From: DASQZT01 sp963728965
Lineage (GTDB): Bacteria > Acidobacteriota > Terriglobia > Bryobacterales > Bryobacteraceae
Direction of reading: 5' to 3'
Length of the DNA: 64,000 nucleotides
Assembly: GCA_963728965.1 (NCBI GenBank)
Contig: CAVSMH010000006.1
Span: 1,736,001 to 1,800,000, forward strand
Positions within the stretch are counted from its first letter, which is position 1, and each line of letters begins with the position of its first letter. Shown piece by piece: positions 23,468-31,952 of this stretch. The notes below the pieces were generated by a model. That model was not told the origin of the DNA. It saw nothing but the letters and a program-made list of their open reading frames with translations, and searched no databases. The translations under genes were made by a program, and so were the position numbers.

Positions 23468-25818
23468 CGCTGTCGTTGAGCGAAGGGGATCCGGCGTTCT
23501 ACGCTCCGCTGGATGAGGATCCGGATTGCGGCGGGGCCTGCGACATCGTCTCGCAGGCAGTGGAGAGTGCGGTAGGAATGGGGCTCGTTGTGGTTGCGTC
23601 GGCCGGCAACGATGGCAACATCGGCCAAGGGGTGCCTACACTCAATACGATCCACTACCCGGGCACCGCACCATCGGCGATCACCGTGGGCGCGGTGATG
23701 AACGCGCACACGTTCTATCAGTCGGTGGTAGTCGATGGCAAAGCGTTCACGGGAACACTACGGGCGCTGTTCGGCGATGGGCCACACATCGCTACGAAGC
23801 TGACCGCGCCGCTCAAGGATGTTTCGCAGACGGGCAATGACGGCCTGGCGTGTTCTTCCATGCCGGGCGGCGCGCTGACGGGCACCATCGCCTTGATCCA
23901 GCGTGGCACGTGTTCCTTCAGCGACAAGATCAACAACGCGCAGAACGCCGGAGCCATCGGCGCGATCCTCTACCAGTCGAGCGGCCAGGAGACGCTCTTC
24001 AGCAACTGGAACGCGCAGGACACGGGCATTCCGGCAGTGATGATCGGCAACAGCGATGGCGTTGCGCTGAAGGGCGTTGCGTCCGGTGACGCGGCCACGG
24101 CGACACTCGATCCCTCGCTCACGGAGGTGCAAAGCACGGCGAATGCGATGTGGCCGGCATCGTCGCGCGGACCCTCTCCCGGAACGTTCGGCGCCACGCC
24201 GACCAACGGGATCAAGCCGGAACTGGTCGCAGTGGGCGCGGGCGTCTACACCGCCACCCAGAAACTCGATCCCAACGCCGACATCTACAGCTCGTCCGGG
24301 TACACCAGCGTGAGCGGCACGAGTTACGCCGTGCCGATGGTGGCGGGCGCGGTCGCCCTGGTGAAACAGAAATTTCCCGGCTTCACTCCGGCGCAGTTGA
24401 AATCCGCGGTGGTGAACACGGCGAGCCAGGACGTGACCGAAGCCAGCGGCGAAGCGGCCCGCATCGATTCGATGGGCGCGGGCAAACTGAATGCGGGAGA
24501 TGCCGTCGCGGTGGCGGCAACGCTGGAACCCGCGACGATCGAATTCGGGCCGATCGGCGCCGGGTCGCTGCCCATCAGCCGCACGTTGACGATCACCAAC
24601 GTGAGCGGTTCCTCGCTTACCCTGAATCTCGACCCGGGCGGTACGGTGAGCTCGGCGGCGAGGGTGACGGTATCGCCGGCGACGCTCACGCTGGCCCCGG
24701 GTGCGCGGGACAGTGTCACGGTGAGGCTGGAGGGGTCGCAGCCGACTGCCGGCTCTTACGATTCGTTCATCACCATTACGGGCGGCGGCCCCACACTGCG
24801 CGTTCCGTATCAATATCAATTCCTGGTGAGCGACAGTACCCCGGCGGACGCCTTTCCCATCGGCAACGGCGGCTTTGTAGGCGGCACGAACGACCAGGGG
24901 TGGGAACTCGACCTGCGAGTGATCGACCAATTCGGCGTTCCGGTGGTAGGCACACCCTTGCGCTTCAACGTGCTCCAGGGCGGCGGGAAAATCACCGCGG
25001 GGGACCCGCAATCGTTCCGCCTGGGCAATGCCGCGGCTCTGGTCGATCTCGGGCCCAATCAGGGCGACCAGCTTTTCAGCGCGACGGTAGGCAATCTTAC
25101 CGTTCCGTTCAACGGCTATGCCCGCGCGTATCCGGCCATCACTCCCGATCGCGTATTGAATGCCGCCAGCTTCGATGTCGGCCAGGGCCTGGCGCCGGGC
25201 TCGTACATCGCGATCTACGGTACGGCGCTTTCCGATGCCACGCAGGTGGCATCCACGGCGGAACTGCCGGTGTCGCTGTCGGACGTCAGCGTCAGCTTCG
25301 ATGGCGGCGGAATGAGCCTTCCCGGACACCTTCACTTCGTCAGCCCGGGGCAGGTGAACGCGCAGATCCCGTGGGAGTTCGAGGGGCAGACCTCGGTGTA
25401 CCTGAAGGTCACGGTGAGCGGGCTGCCGAGCGAGCGCTACCTGGTGCCGCTGGCCCGCTATTCGCCGGGGATCTTCGCCATTGTGGACGCCAACTCGGGA
25501 GCGGTGGTCACCGCCGGAAGCGCGGTCAAACCGGGTGACACGCTGATGATTTATGCCAATGGCCTGGGGCCGGTGGAACGGGCGCAAGTCTCGGGCCAGC
25601 CCGCCCCGACCGAATCTCTCGTGAAGACCAGCACGCCGGCCACGGTCACCATCGGCGGAATGAACGCCGCGGTGCCGTTCAGCGGGCTGGCGCCGGGTTT
25701 TGTGGGGCTCTACCAGGTGAACGCCGTGGTGCCCCAAAACCTGCCTTCGGGCAACCAGCCGCTGGTGGTGAGCATCGGTGGCGCGGGGTCCAAACCCTTC
25801 CCGGTTCCCGTACCGTAG
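23455..25818 (+). CDS. Subtilase, C-terminal part with PA insert and TIGR03437-type domain (frameshifted gene)
   Basis: 787 codons from an internal ATG; not a natural start. It holds the rest of the S8 domain (VVVASAGNDGN with the oxyanion Asn, then SGTSYAVPMVAGAVALVKQK with the catalytic Ser), with a protease-associated (PA) insert between them (about residues 100-215: TGTIALIQRGTCSFSDKINN). A beta-sandwich follows (TLTITNVSGSSLTLNLDPGG), then a C-terminal region of about 220 residues beginning DRVLNAASFDVGQGLAPGSY and containing HFVSPGQVNAQIPWEFEGQT, ARYSPGIFAI and YANGLGPV. This last is the TIGR03437-type domain found on many secreted acidobacterial proteins. Extracellular protease, if expressed whole. 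Confidence 0.87.
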   Translation: MDMVTLSLSEGDPAFYAPLDEDPDCGGACDIVSQAVESAVGMGLVVVASAGNDGNIGQGVPTLNTIHYPGTAPSAITVGAVMNAHTFYQSVVVDGKAFTGTLRALFGDGPHIATKLTAPLKDVSQTGNDGLACSSMPGGALTGTIALIQRGTCSFSDKINNAQNAGAIGAILYQSSGQETLFSNWNAQDTGIPAVMIGNSDGVALKGVASGDAATATLDPSLTEVQSTANAMWPASSRGPSPGTFGATPTNGIKPELVAVGAGVYTATQKLDPNADIYSSSGYTSVSGTSYAVPMVAGAVALVKQKFPGFTPAQLKSAVVNTASQDVTEASGEAARIDSMGAGKLNAGDAVAVAATLEPATIEFGPIGAGSLPISRTLTITNVSGSSLTLNLDPGGTVSSAARVTVSPATLTLAPGARDSVTVRLEGSQPTAGSYDSFITITGGGPTLRVPYQYQFLVSDSTPADAFPIGNGGFVGGTNDQGWELDLRVIDQFGVPVVGTPLRFNVLQGGGKITAGDPQSFRLGNAAALVDLGPNQGDQLFSATVGNLTVPFNGYARAYPAITPDRVLNAASFDVGQGLAPGSYIAIYGTALSDATQVASTAELPVSLSDVSVSFDGGGMSLPGHLHFVSPGQVNAQIPWEFEGQTSVYLKVTVSGLPSERYLVPLARYSPGIFAIVDANSGAVVTAGSAVKPGDTLMIYANGLGPVERAQVSGQPAPTESLVKTSTPATVTIGGMNAAVPFSGLAPGFVGLYQVNAVVPQNLPSGNQPLVVSIGGAGSKPFPVPVP

Positions 25819-25830
25819 CGGACTGGAAAA

Positions 25831-25863
25831 ACGCAGGAAAGACGCAGGAAACACGCAGGAAAC
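25831..25863. repeat. 11-bp tandem repeat, three copies, in the greA promoter region
   Basis: ACGCAGGAAAG, ACGCAGGAAAC and ACGCAGGAAAC follow each other without gaps. The third copy covers the expected -35 position of the TATAAT box at 25878. A change in copy number would leave the -10 intact but replace the upstream promoter sequence. Confidence 0.8.
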
Positions 25864-25877
25864 ACCTGCTACTCCGC

Positions 25878-25883
25878 TATAAT
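25878..25883 (+). promoter_or_regulatory. -10 box of greA
   Basis: A perfect TATAAT 26 bases before the greA ATG. The -35 region falls inside the 11-bp tandem repeats and is a poor match (GCAGGA), so an activator or upstream AT contacts may be needed. Confidence 0.5.
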
Positions 25884-25909
25884 GTGACGGTGAGGGTTGT
25901 CCCCGTTTC

Positions 25910-26380
25910 ATGATCGAGATCAAGAAAAAACTTCAGGATGAGATTGCCGCGCTCGAACACGAGCTGCATGTGGAACTGCCGAAAGAGATCCTGAAAGCGC
26001 GGGCACACGGGGACTTGAGCGAAAATGCCGAATATCACGCCGCCAAAGACCGGCAGGGCTTCGTCAACGCGAGGCTCAACCAGTTAAAGAAGCGGCTGGC
26101 CGAGATGTCCATGGTGGATTTTTCCAAAATTCCGCACGACCGCGTGGGGCTCGGCTCGACCGTAACCGTTCTCGACACCAAGCGCGACGAAGAGGTGACC
26201 TACAACCTGGTCACGAGCGAGGAGGCCGATGCGGCCAACGGAAAGATCTCCACAACCTCGCCGATCGGCCGCGCGCTCATGAACAAAGAGGTAGGGGACG
26301 AAGTAAAAGTGCAGAGCCCGGGGGGGATCAAGCACTTTGAAATTCTGAAGCTCACGACCATTCACGATGCAGTCGAATAA
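25910..26380 (+). CDS. greA: Transcription elongation factor GreA
   Basis: 156 residues, usual GreA length. The N-terminal antiparallel coiled coil has the acidic tip GDLSENAEYHAAKDRQ, which enters the RNA polymerase secondary channel and stimulates cleavage of backtracked RNA. The C-terminal FKBP-like domain shows RVGLGSTVTVLDTKRDEEVT, SPIGRALMNKEVGDEVKVQS and a final FEILKL. The ATG at 25910 is the natural start of the helix. The stop lies inside the next gene, whose ATG overlaps it by 14 bases, so the two are translationally linked. Confidence 0.96.
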   Translation: MIEIKKKLQDEIAALEHELHVELPKEILKARAHGDLSENAEYHAAKDRQGFVNARLNQLKKRLAEMSMVDFSKIPHDRVGLGSTVTVLDTKRDEEVTYNLVTSEEADAANGKISTTSPIGRALMNKEVGDEVKVQSPGGIKHFEILKLTTIHDAVE

Positions 26381-27044
26381 GAAAAAGTGGACTTACACCC
26401 GTGTCATCGGGATCGTCTTCGGCGCAGCGATCGATCGGATTGTCCGCTGGCTGGCGCTGTCCCGCATCCATCCCAACGTGCTGACGTTCATCGGCCTGCT
26501 GATCAACGTCTGGGCGGCGTGGCTGTTCTCGCAGGGCAAATTCCGCTGGGCCGGGCTGGTGGTGATCGGCGCCGGGCTGTTCGACATGGTCGATGGCCGC
26601 GTGGCGCGTGCCAATAACCAGGTGACGCGGTTTGGCGGATTCTTCGACTCGGTGATCGACCGCTACTCGGACCTCGCGCTGTTTGTGGGACTGCTGGTCT
26701 ACTACGCGTCGATCAACCGCTTCTTCTATATCGTGCTGACCGCGGTGGTGATGACCGGCTCGGTCATGATCAGTTACACGCGCGCCCGGGCGGAGAACGT
26801 GATCCCGCGCTGCAAGGTGGGCTTTCTGGAGCGGCCGGAGCGGGTTGTGCTGATCATCATCGGCGCACTGTTCGACCGCATGGCGCCGGTGCTGTGGGTG
26901 ATCGCGCTCTTTGCCAACCTCACGGTGATTCATCGCATGATCTACACCTGGCAGGAAGCCAGCCGCCTGGAGGATGCGCAATTGCGCGCCGTGAAAGAGG
27001 AAGCGGTGATTCCGGCCCCGGGGCCTTCGGGCGGGAGCCGGTAG
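26367..27044 (+). CDS. CDP-alcohol phosphatidyltransferase family membrane protein
   Basis: 225 residues. The CDP-alcohol phosphotransferase motif D-x2-D-G-x2-A-R-x8-G-x3-D-x3-D is complete, beginning DMVDGRVARANNQVTRFGG and ending FFDSVIDR. Five or six membrane helices are visible (VLTFIGLLINVWAAWLF, LVVIGAGLFDMV, LALFVGLLVYYASI, FYIVLTAVVMTGSVMI, VVLIIIGALF, VLWVIALFANLTVI). It transfers an alcohol to a CDP-activated lipid or polyol; the closest functions would be phosphatidylglycerophosphate, phosphatidylinositol-type or archaetidyl-like synthesis, not resolved here. It begins inside greA and ends 6 bases before a convergent gene. Confidence 0.9.
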   Translation: MQSNKKKWTYTRVIGIVFGAAIDRIVRWLALSRIHPNVLTFIGLLINVWAAWLFSQGKFRWAGLVVIGAGLFDMVDGRVARANNQVTRFGGFFDSVIDRYSDLALFVGLLVYYASINRFFYIVLTAVVMTGSVMISYTRARAENVIPRCKVGFLERPERVVLIIIGALFDRMAPVLWVIALFANLTVIHRMIYTWQEASRLEDAQLRAVKEEAVIPAPGPSGGSR

Positions 27045-27050
27045 GGCGCC

Positions 27051-27887
27051 TCAGTTGCGGATGCGGGTGCGCGGGACCGGGCCGGTTTCCAGGTCGGCGG
27101 TGGCCAGCGGGGACAGGTCGAAGATCGATTCCACTTCGCGGACGGTCTCTTCGGTCTGCTCGACGTCCTTGACGAGGTTGTCGAGGTGGTCGCTGATCTC
27201 CTGCGGGTCGCGCATGGTCACCGACTGATCGCGAATGAGCTGGAGCACATCTTCGACGGCGGCGCACTGCGCGTCGATGACCTGGCAGTTCACCCGGACC
27301 TTCTCGTACTTCTCCACACGCTTGTTGAGGATCTCGATGCGCTTGCGGTTGATCTCCTGCACCTTGGCAGGTTCGCTGTCGAGCTCCTTCTGCAGATGCG
27401 CCAGCTCCTTGCGGATGTTGTCGGGGCTGGTGCCGCGCAGGTATTCGCGGTGATGGAAGGCCGAATTCAGCAGCCGGATGTAGGAGTGCGCGAGGCCCTG
27501 GAGCTTGGACTCCATCTGGTCCACGAACATCTGCGAGGTGGAGGTGAGGCGGCCATAGCTGGCGCGGATGGCATTGGCGGTGGCGTCGAGCGTTCCGTAG
27601 CGCGCGCGCATTTCGGGGGGCAGCTCGTAGAAGAGGGCGCTCAGGCTTTTTTCGCGCTCGCGCTTTTCGTCTTCATATTTCCAGGAACGGACCAGGCGCT
27701 GGAAGCGGGGATGGTTGGGCACCAGGCTGAGGTATATCAGCTCGATGCCGGCACCGAGGAGAATGGGCAGGAAGCTCCCCGAGACGAGGGCAAAGGCCAC
27801 CGCGCCGCCGAGGGCGATTTTGTTGTACTGCCACTGGAACGCCGCTTTGAGGTAATCGCTGCCGCCGGGTTGCTTCTCCTCCGCCAT
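27051..27887 (-). CDS. Membrane-anchored coiled-coil protein, last gene of the PspA/ABC operon
   Basis: 278 residues, family not recognised. Residues about 24-58 (KIALGGAVAFALVSGSFLPI...) form one long or two short membrane helices; the rest is cytoplasmic and mostly helical, with a strong coiled coil at about 150-250 (KELAHLQKELDSEPAKVQEI, NKRVEKYEKVRVN). It ends in TGPVPRTRIRN. Its ATG overlaps the stop of the ATPase gene by one base (TAATG), so it is translationally coupled to the transporter. The coiled-coil content resembles that of PspA encoded in the same operon and suggests a scaffold or a membrane sensor; this is inference. Confidence 0.75.
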   Translation of the reverse strand: MAEEKQPGGSDYLKAAFQWQYNKIALGGAVAFALVSGSFLPILLGAGIELIYLSLVPNHPRFQRLVRSWKYEDEKREREKSLSALFYELPPEMRARYGTLDATANAIRASYGRLTSTSQMFVDQMESKLQGLAHSYIRLLNSAFHHREYLRGTSPDNIRKELAHLQKELDSEPAKVQEINRKRIEILNKRVEKYEKVRVNCQVIDAQCAAVEDVLQLIRDQSVTMRDPQEISDHLDNLVKDVEQTEETVREVESIFDLSPLATADLETGPVPRTRIRN

Positions 27888-28711
27888 TAGACGCTCACTC
27901 GTACCTGTCCCTGGCCGGGCGCGCGCCGCAGGGAGGCGAGCACATGCTGCTGCAACTCGTGGAATTCGGCTCGCTGCTTCACCGAGGGATCGCGCGGCCG
28001 GCCGAACGGCACCGGCACATCTTCAATGATTGTACCGGGTCGGGCGCAGAGCACGTAGATCCGGTCGGCCAGGTAGAGCGCTTCGTCCACATCGTGGGTG
28101 ACAAACAGGATGGTGCTGGCGGTTTCCCCCCAGATGCGGAGCAGCAGTTCCTGCATGTCGGCGCGGGTCTGCGCATCGAGCGCCCCGAAGGGCTCATCCA
28201 TCAGAATGACCTCCGGGCGCAGCGCCAGGGTTCGGGCGATGGCGACGCGCTGCTGCATGCCGCCGGAGAGAGTGTCGGGATAGGAGTTCTCGAAGCCGCG
28301 CAGGCCCACGTCGTCGATGAGGCGGTTCACGGTGGACTCGCGTTCGGCGCTGGGGACGCCGTTGATCTTGAGCCCATAGCCGACATTTCCGGCGACGGTG
28401 AGCCAGGGGAACGAGGTGTACTTCTGGAAGACCATGCCGCGGTCGCGGCCGGGCCGGGTGACGCGCTTGCCGTTGACCAGGACCTCGCCCGTGTCGGGGC
28501 GATCGAGGCCGGCAATGAGGCGGAGGACGGTGGATTTGCCGCAGCCGGACGGGCCCAGCAGGACGCGGAACTCGCCGATGTCCTTGCCGTCGGAAGAATA
28601 GAGATCCTCCACTTCGAGATTGATGTCGCGGATGGCCTGAATGGGCTCACCGGCGGGAGAGACAAAGCTGCGCGAGACGTTGCGCAGGGAGATTCGGTAG
28701 TTAGCGGGCAT
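27887..28711 (-). CDS. ABC transporter ATP-binding protein, TauB/SsuB type
   Basis: 274 residues. Walker A is GPSGCGKST, the Q-loop is in MVFQKYTSFPWLTVAGNVGY, the signature is LSGGMQQRVAIARTL, Walker B is VILMDEPFGALD and the switch His is in FVTHDVDEALYLADRIYVL. This pattern with TSFPWLTVAGNVGYGL is typical of nitrate/sulfonate/taurine-type importers. It has an unusual insert before Walker A (VEDLYSSDGKDIGEFRVLLG). It lies 38 bases after the permease gene and overlaps the coiled-coil gene by one base. It powers the importer formed with the permease and the OmpA-tethered binding protein. Confidence 0.93.
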   Translation of the reverse strand: MPANYRISLRNVSRSFVSPAGEPIQAIRDINLEVEDLYSSDGKDIGEFRVLLGPSGCGKSTVLRLIAGLDRPDTGEVLVNGKRVTRPGRDRGMVFQKYTSFPWLTVAGNVGYGLKINGVPSAERESTVNRLIDDVGLRGFENSYPDTLSGGMQQRVAIARTLALRPEVILMDEPFGALDAQTRADMQELLLRIWGETASTILFVTHDVDEALYLADRIYVLCARPGTIIEDVPVPFGRPRDPSVKQRAEFHELQQHVLASLRRAPGQGQVRVSV

Positions 28712-28749
28712 CGCTCACCTTGGGGCGAGACTGGCACGACGCTGGGTGG

Positions 28750-29610
28750 TTAGCGGACGGCATTCCTTTGCACCTTCGCGGTTACGGCGGCGGCGACGGC
28801 GGCGGCGGGCGCGGCTCGCAAGCCCGGGCGGCGCCAGGGGAACAGCCAGCGCTCCATCAGGGTGAGCAGCCAGCGGAACAAAAACGCGGCGATGCCGATG
28901 GCAATGATTCCGGCGTAGACGCGGTCGAAATCGAGCACCTTGCGCGCCGCCTCCACCATGTAGCCCACGCCCTTGCGGGCATTCACCATTTCGGCCAGGA
29001 TCACGTAGGTCCAGCCGATGTCGTAGAGAATGCGGAAGGATCCGAACACGGCCGGGAAGGAGGCGCGGAACATCATCCACAGCACATTCGAGCGCCGGGC
29101 GCCGAGGGTGAGGGCGGTTTCAAGGAGCGCCTGGTCCACGCGGTTGGCCTCTTCGACGACCACGGCCAGCAGGTAGAAGAACATGCCGAACCAGAGGAAG
29201 GCGACCTTCATCCCTTCGTCCATGCCGAACAGGGCGATGAACGCCGGCAGGAACGCCGTGATGGGCATGGAGCGCATGGGTTCGGCAATGGGGTTGATGA
29301 GATCGTGCAGCCAGCGGAAGCCGCCCATCAACAGGCCCAGCGGAACGGCCACCACGGCCGACCAGAGGAAGGCCTGTGCGATGCGCCACCAGCTTTTGAA
29401 GACATTGCCGAGCAGGTCGTACTCGGTCCAGAGGCGAAAGAACGCCGCCACCACGCCGGCGGGTTTGGGGACCGAAAATGGCGGCAGGATTTTGGACTCG
29501 GTGAGCGCGAACCACGCCAGCACCACGGCGGTCCACGCCGTAATGGCAAGGGCCACGCGGGTACGGCGCGAGGTGCTCCGGCGGATCTCAAACAGGTGAT
29601 CGAGGGTCAC
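28750..29610 (-). CDS. ABC transporter permease, TauC/SsuC type
   Basis: 286 residues, six or so membrane helices (VALAITAWTAVVLAWFAL, SAVVAVPLGLLMGGF, MPITAFLPAFIALFGM, VAFLWFGMFFYLLAVVV, TYVILAEMV, VYAGIIAIGIAAFLFRWLL). The EAA-type coupling loop is ALLETALTLGARRSNVLWMM followed by FRASFPAVFGSFRI. The segment GLLMGGFRWLHDLINPIAEP and the MRSMPITAFLPAFIALFGMD block are characteristic of the NitT/TauT family. Its ATG overlaps the stop of the binding-protein gene by 4 bases (ATGA). The C-terminal tail is Ala-rich. Confidence 0.92.
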   Translation of the reverse strand: MTLDHLFEIRRSTSRRTRVALAITAWTAVVLAWFALTESKILPPFSVPKPAGVVAAFFRLWTEYDLLGNVFKSWWRIAQAFLWSAVVAVPLGLLMGGFRWLHDLINPIAEPMRSMPITAFLPAFIALFGMDEGMKVAFLWFGMFFYLLAVVVEEANRVDQALLETALTLGARRSNVLWMMFRASFPAVFGSFRILYDIGWTYVILAEMVNARKGVGYMVEAARKVLDFDRVYAGIIAIGIAAFLFRWLLTLMERWLFPWRRPGLRAAPAAAVAAAVTAKVQRNAVR

Positions 29611-31181
29611 GATTTGGCCGGGTTCGGATAGACTTTGATATCGGTGCGCCGGTTCTTTTCCCGGCCCTCGGGCGTGGCATTGGTCTCCAGCGGCTTATCG
29701 GGGCCGTTGCCCACGGTGCGCATGCGTTCGGGCGGGAAGTGATATTTCTCGACCAGATAAGCCTTGACGGCTTCGGCGCGCTGCTTGGAGAGCGCCATGT
29801 TGAGCTCGCGCGAACCGGTGGAATCGGTATTGCCGTCGATATCGACGACGGTGTTCTCGTAAGCCCGCATGAAATCGCCGACCTCGTCCACGACGGCGCG
29901 CGAATCGAGGCCCATCCTGGCCGAATTCGGTTCGAAATAGATGGAGCGGCGCTGGGTGGCGATGGGGGTGGCGCCCTTGGGCGGTTCTTTGTAAGCGATG
30001 GGCGCCTCGCTGGGAGTGCTGGGGAACTTGCCGCTGAGAGCGGCGATATAGCGGCGATCGACGCTGTTTTCCACGTCTCCGATGCGTTTGATGAGGCGCA
30101 GCTCGCGGTACATGTCAGTGGCCATGCGGAAGATGTTGGCGTAGTCGGAATCGGAGCCGGCGGAGCCGAAGAAGGACTGGTTGTCGGCGTAGTCGGAGAG
30201 CTTCACGCCTTCCAGCATGGTCTTGGCGAGGTCGCTCGGGATATTGAAGTCCTTGATGGTGCCGATCAGGGTGTAGGCGCGGGAAGGCTGGGAGTGGATG
30301 AACTGGACGCCTTCGAGCCAGCCCTGGACGAACTTGATGAGGGTGTCGGCGTTATTGGCGGCGAAGCGGTCGCTCACCACGAGCACATCGGCGATGAGGC
30401 GGTTGGCGATGCGGGTGTCGTAGATTTTCTTCGCGCCGGGACGTTTGGCGACGGCATCGCTCATGTCCGGATCCCAGGCCACGGCGGCATCCACTTTCTG
30501 CTGGGCGAAGAGGGTGGCGGGCTCGATGCCGTCCTTGGTGTGCACGGCCTTGTTGAAGATCTCGTTGCGCTGCTCAGTGGAAAGGCCGGAGCTTTTCAGG
30601 CCGTTCCAGAGCAGGAAGTGGGAGGGGGTATAGGGCGCAAAGGCGACGGTTTTGCCCGCCAGATCCTCGATGCTGTTAATGCCCTGGCGGCCGATGACGC
30701 CATCGGCGCCGCGCGACCAGTCGACCATGTAGAAGGCGCGGGCGTTGACGCCCTTGTCGAGAAACTGGCCGAAGTCCTTGGCCCACACGTCGGCGGTGGT
30801 GAGCATGACATCGACGTTGCCGGTGGCCAGCGCGGCGGCGCCTTCGGTCCAATCGTCGATAATTTTGAAGCTGACCTTGAGCCCCTTGTCGGCGTAGATG
30901 GAGCCCTGCTGGGTGTCGAGGCCGCCGTTAGCCACCAGGCCGCCGACGCATCCCACCCAGATGTTGACCCGCACGCGGACTTCATTCGTGCCTTTGCTGG
31001 CAACGGGGGTGAGCGGCTGCGTGGGATCGACTTTCACCCCGGTATCGGGAGACTTCGAGGAGCCCGAAGGCCCCAGGAAAGGAAGGCTGATTACACCATA
31101 CCTGTTCAGGCCGTAGCCTACCAGGCCCAGCCCGATAACAAACATCAGGATCCAACCGCCCCGTTCAATCTTAACGGCCAT
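29607..31181 (-). CDS. NMT1/TauA-type substrate-binding protein fused to OmpA peptidoglycan-binding domain
   Basis: 524 residues. One N-terminal membrane helix (ILMFVIGLGLVGYGL, about 11-26) that lacks a clear cleavage site, so it is likely an anchor. Residues about 68-400 form an NMT1-like periplasmic binding domain (RVNIWVGCVGGLVANGG, ALATGNVDVMLTTADVWAKD, IEDLAGKTVAFAPYTPSHFL, VDAAVAWDPDMSDAVAKRPG). Residues about 408-520 are an OmpA C-terminal domain: RRSIYFEPNSARMGLDS, VVDIDGNTDSTGSRELNMAL, SKQRAEAVKAYLVEKY, REKNRRTDIKV, with the Asp and Arg that bind diaminopimelate. The product spans from inner membrane to cell wall, holding the binding domain beside its permease. It sits between pspA and the permease gene. 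Confidence 0.92.
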   Translation of the reverse strand: MAVKIERGGWILMFVIGLGLVGYGLNRYGVISLPFLGPSGSSKSPDTGVKVDPTQPLTPVASKGTNEVRVRVNIWVGCVGGLVANGGLDTQQGSIYADKGLKVSFKIIDDWTEGAAALATGNVDVMLTTADVWAKDFGQFLDKGVNARAFYMVDWSRGADGVIGRQGINSIEDLAGKTVAFAPYTPSHFLLWNGLKSSGLSTEQRNEIFNKAVHTKDGIEPATLFAQQKVDAAVAWDPDMSDAVAKRPGAKKIYDTRIANRLIADVLVVSDRFAANNADTLIKFVQGWLEGVQFIHSQPSRAYTLIGTIKDFNIPSDLAKTMLEGVKLSDYADNQSFFGSAGSDSDYANIFRMATDMYRELRLIKRIGDVENSVDRRYIAALSGKFPSTPSEAPIAYKEPPKGATPIATQRRSIYFEPNSARMGLDSRAVVDEVGDFMRAYENTVVDIDGNTDSTGSRELNMALSKQRAEAVKAYLVEKYHFPPERMRTVGNGPDKPLETNATPEGREKNRRTDIKVYPNPAKS

Positions 31182-31199
31182 GGCTCACGTTCACTCCGG

Positions 31200-31931
31200 T
31201 CAAACCGTCTTCTGCGCTTCGGTTCCGCCGATGGTTTTCTGCACCGGCGCGCTGGCGGGCGCCGGCGAGATGAGGCCCATCTCGGCTTTGAACTGTTTGA
31301 CCAATTCGTTGGCCCGCAACTGTTCGGCCTCTTCTTCGATTTTCATTTTCTGCTGGTCCACATTGCCGAGGGCCATCTCCATGCGGGCTTCGTTGATGGC
31401 GGTCTGCTCTTCGATTTTGTGGACCATTTCGTCGTGGGTGGCGCTGATGCCGGCCACTTCAAACGTCTCCATGGTGTCGGCCACCCTTTTCTGCCATTGC
31501 GCGCGGCGATACTCGCGAATGGCGTTGAGGGCCTCCTGGGTTTTGCGTTCCTTTTCGATCATGAACGCCTTTTTGACGGCCAGGGCCTTGTCGAACGCGG
31601 AGCGCGCAGTGGCGAGCTGGCCCTGGGTGCGGGCAAGGGCGCCGCGGAGCTGCTCCAGGTGGACGGCAAAGCTGCTTGCCAGGTCGTCGCGGCCGGCTTG
31701 AATGGCGGCCTTGACTTTGGCGGTGACGCCATTGAGATCGTTCTTGTACTTGGCCTCTTCCTTTTCGAGCAGGGTGACGTTGGCCTTGACCATGGCGATG
31801 CTCTCGTTCATGCGCGGCACCTGGTCGTTCATGTCGCGGATGTTCTGCTCGAGGATCAGTTCCGGATTTTCGCCGACGGAAATAAAGAATCCGAAGAACG
31901 AACGGAACATACGGGACAAGCGTCGAAACAT
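31200..31931 (-). CDS. pspA: PspA/IM30 (ESCRT-III-like) family protein
   Basis: 243 residues, almost wholly helical. It starts MFRRLSRMFRSFFGFFISVG, an amphipathic N-terminal helix for membrane contact, and continues ENPELILEQNIRDMNDQVPR, the family's first long helix. The central hairpin runs to about residue 200 (KAFMIEKERKTQEALNAIRE, EMVHKIEEQTAINEARMEMA). The C-terminal tail is Pro/Ala-rich and lacks a clear last helix. PspA proteins polymerise on damaged inner membranes and repair or stabilise them. No pspF, pspB or pspC gene is present; instead it is 18 bases ahead of the binding-protein/OmpA gene of an ABC importer. Confidence 0.88.
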   Translation of the reverse strand: MFRRLSRMFRSFFGFFISVGENPELILEQNIRDMNDQVPRMNESIAMVKANVTLLEKEEAKYKNDLNGVTAKVKAAIQAGRDDLASSFAVHLEQLRGALARTQGQLATARSAFDKALAVKKAFMIEKERKTQEALNAIREYRRAQWQKRVADTMETFEVAGISATHDEMVHKIEEQTAINEARMEMALGNVDQQKMKIEEEAEQLRANELVKQFKAEMGLISPAPASAPVQKTIGGTEAQKTV

Positions 31932-31952
31932 AGTAAATCTCCCCTTGAGCGG

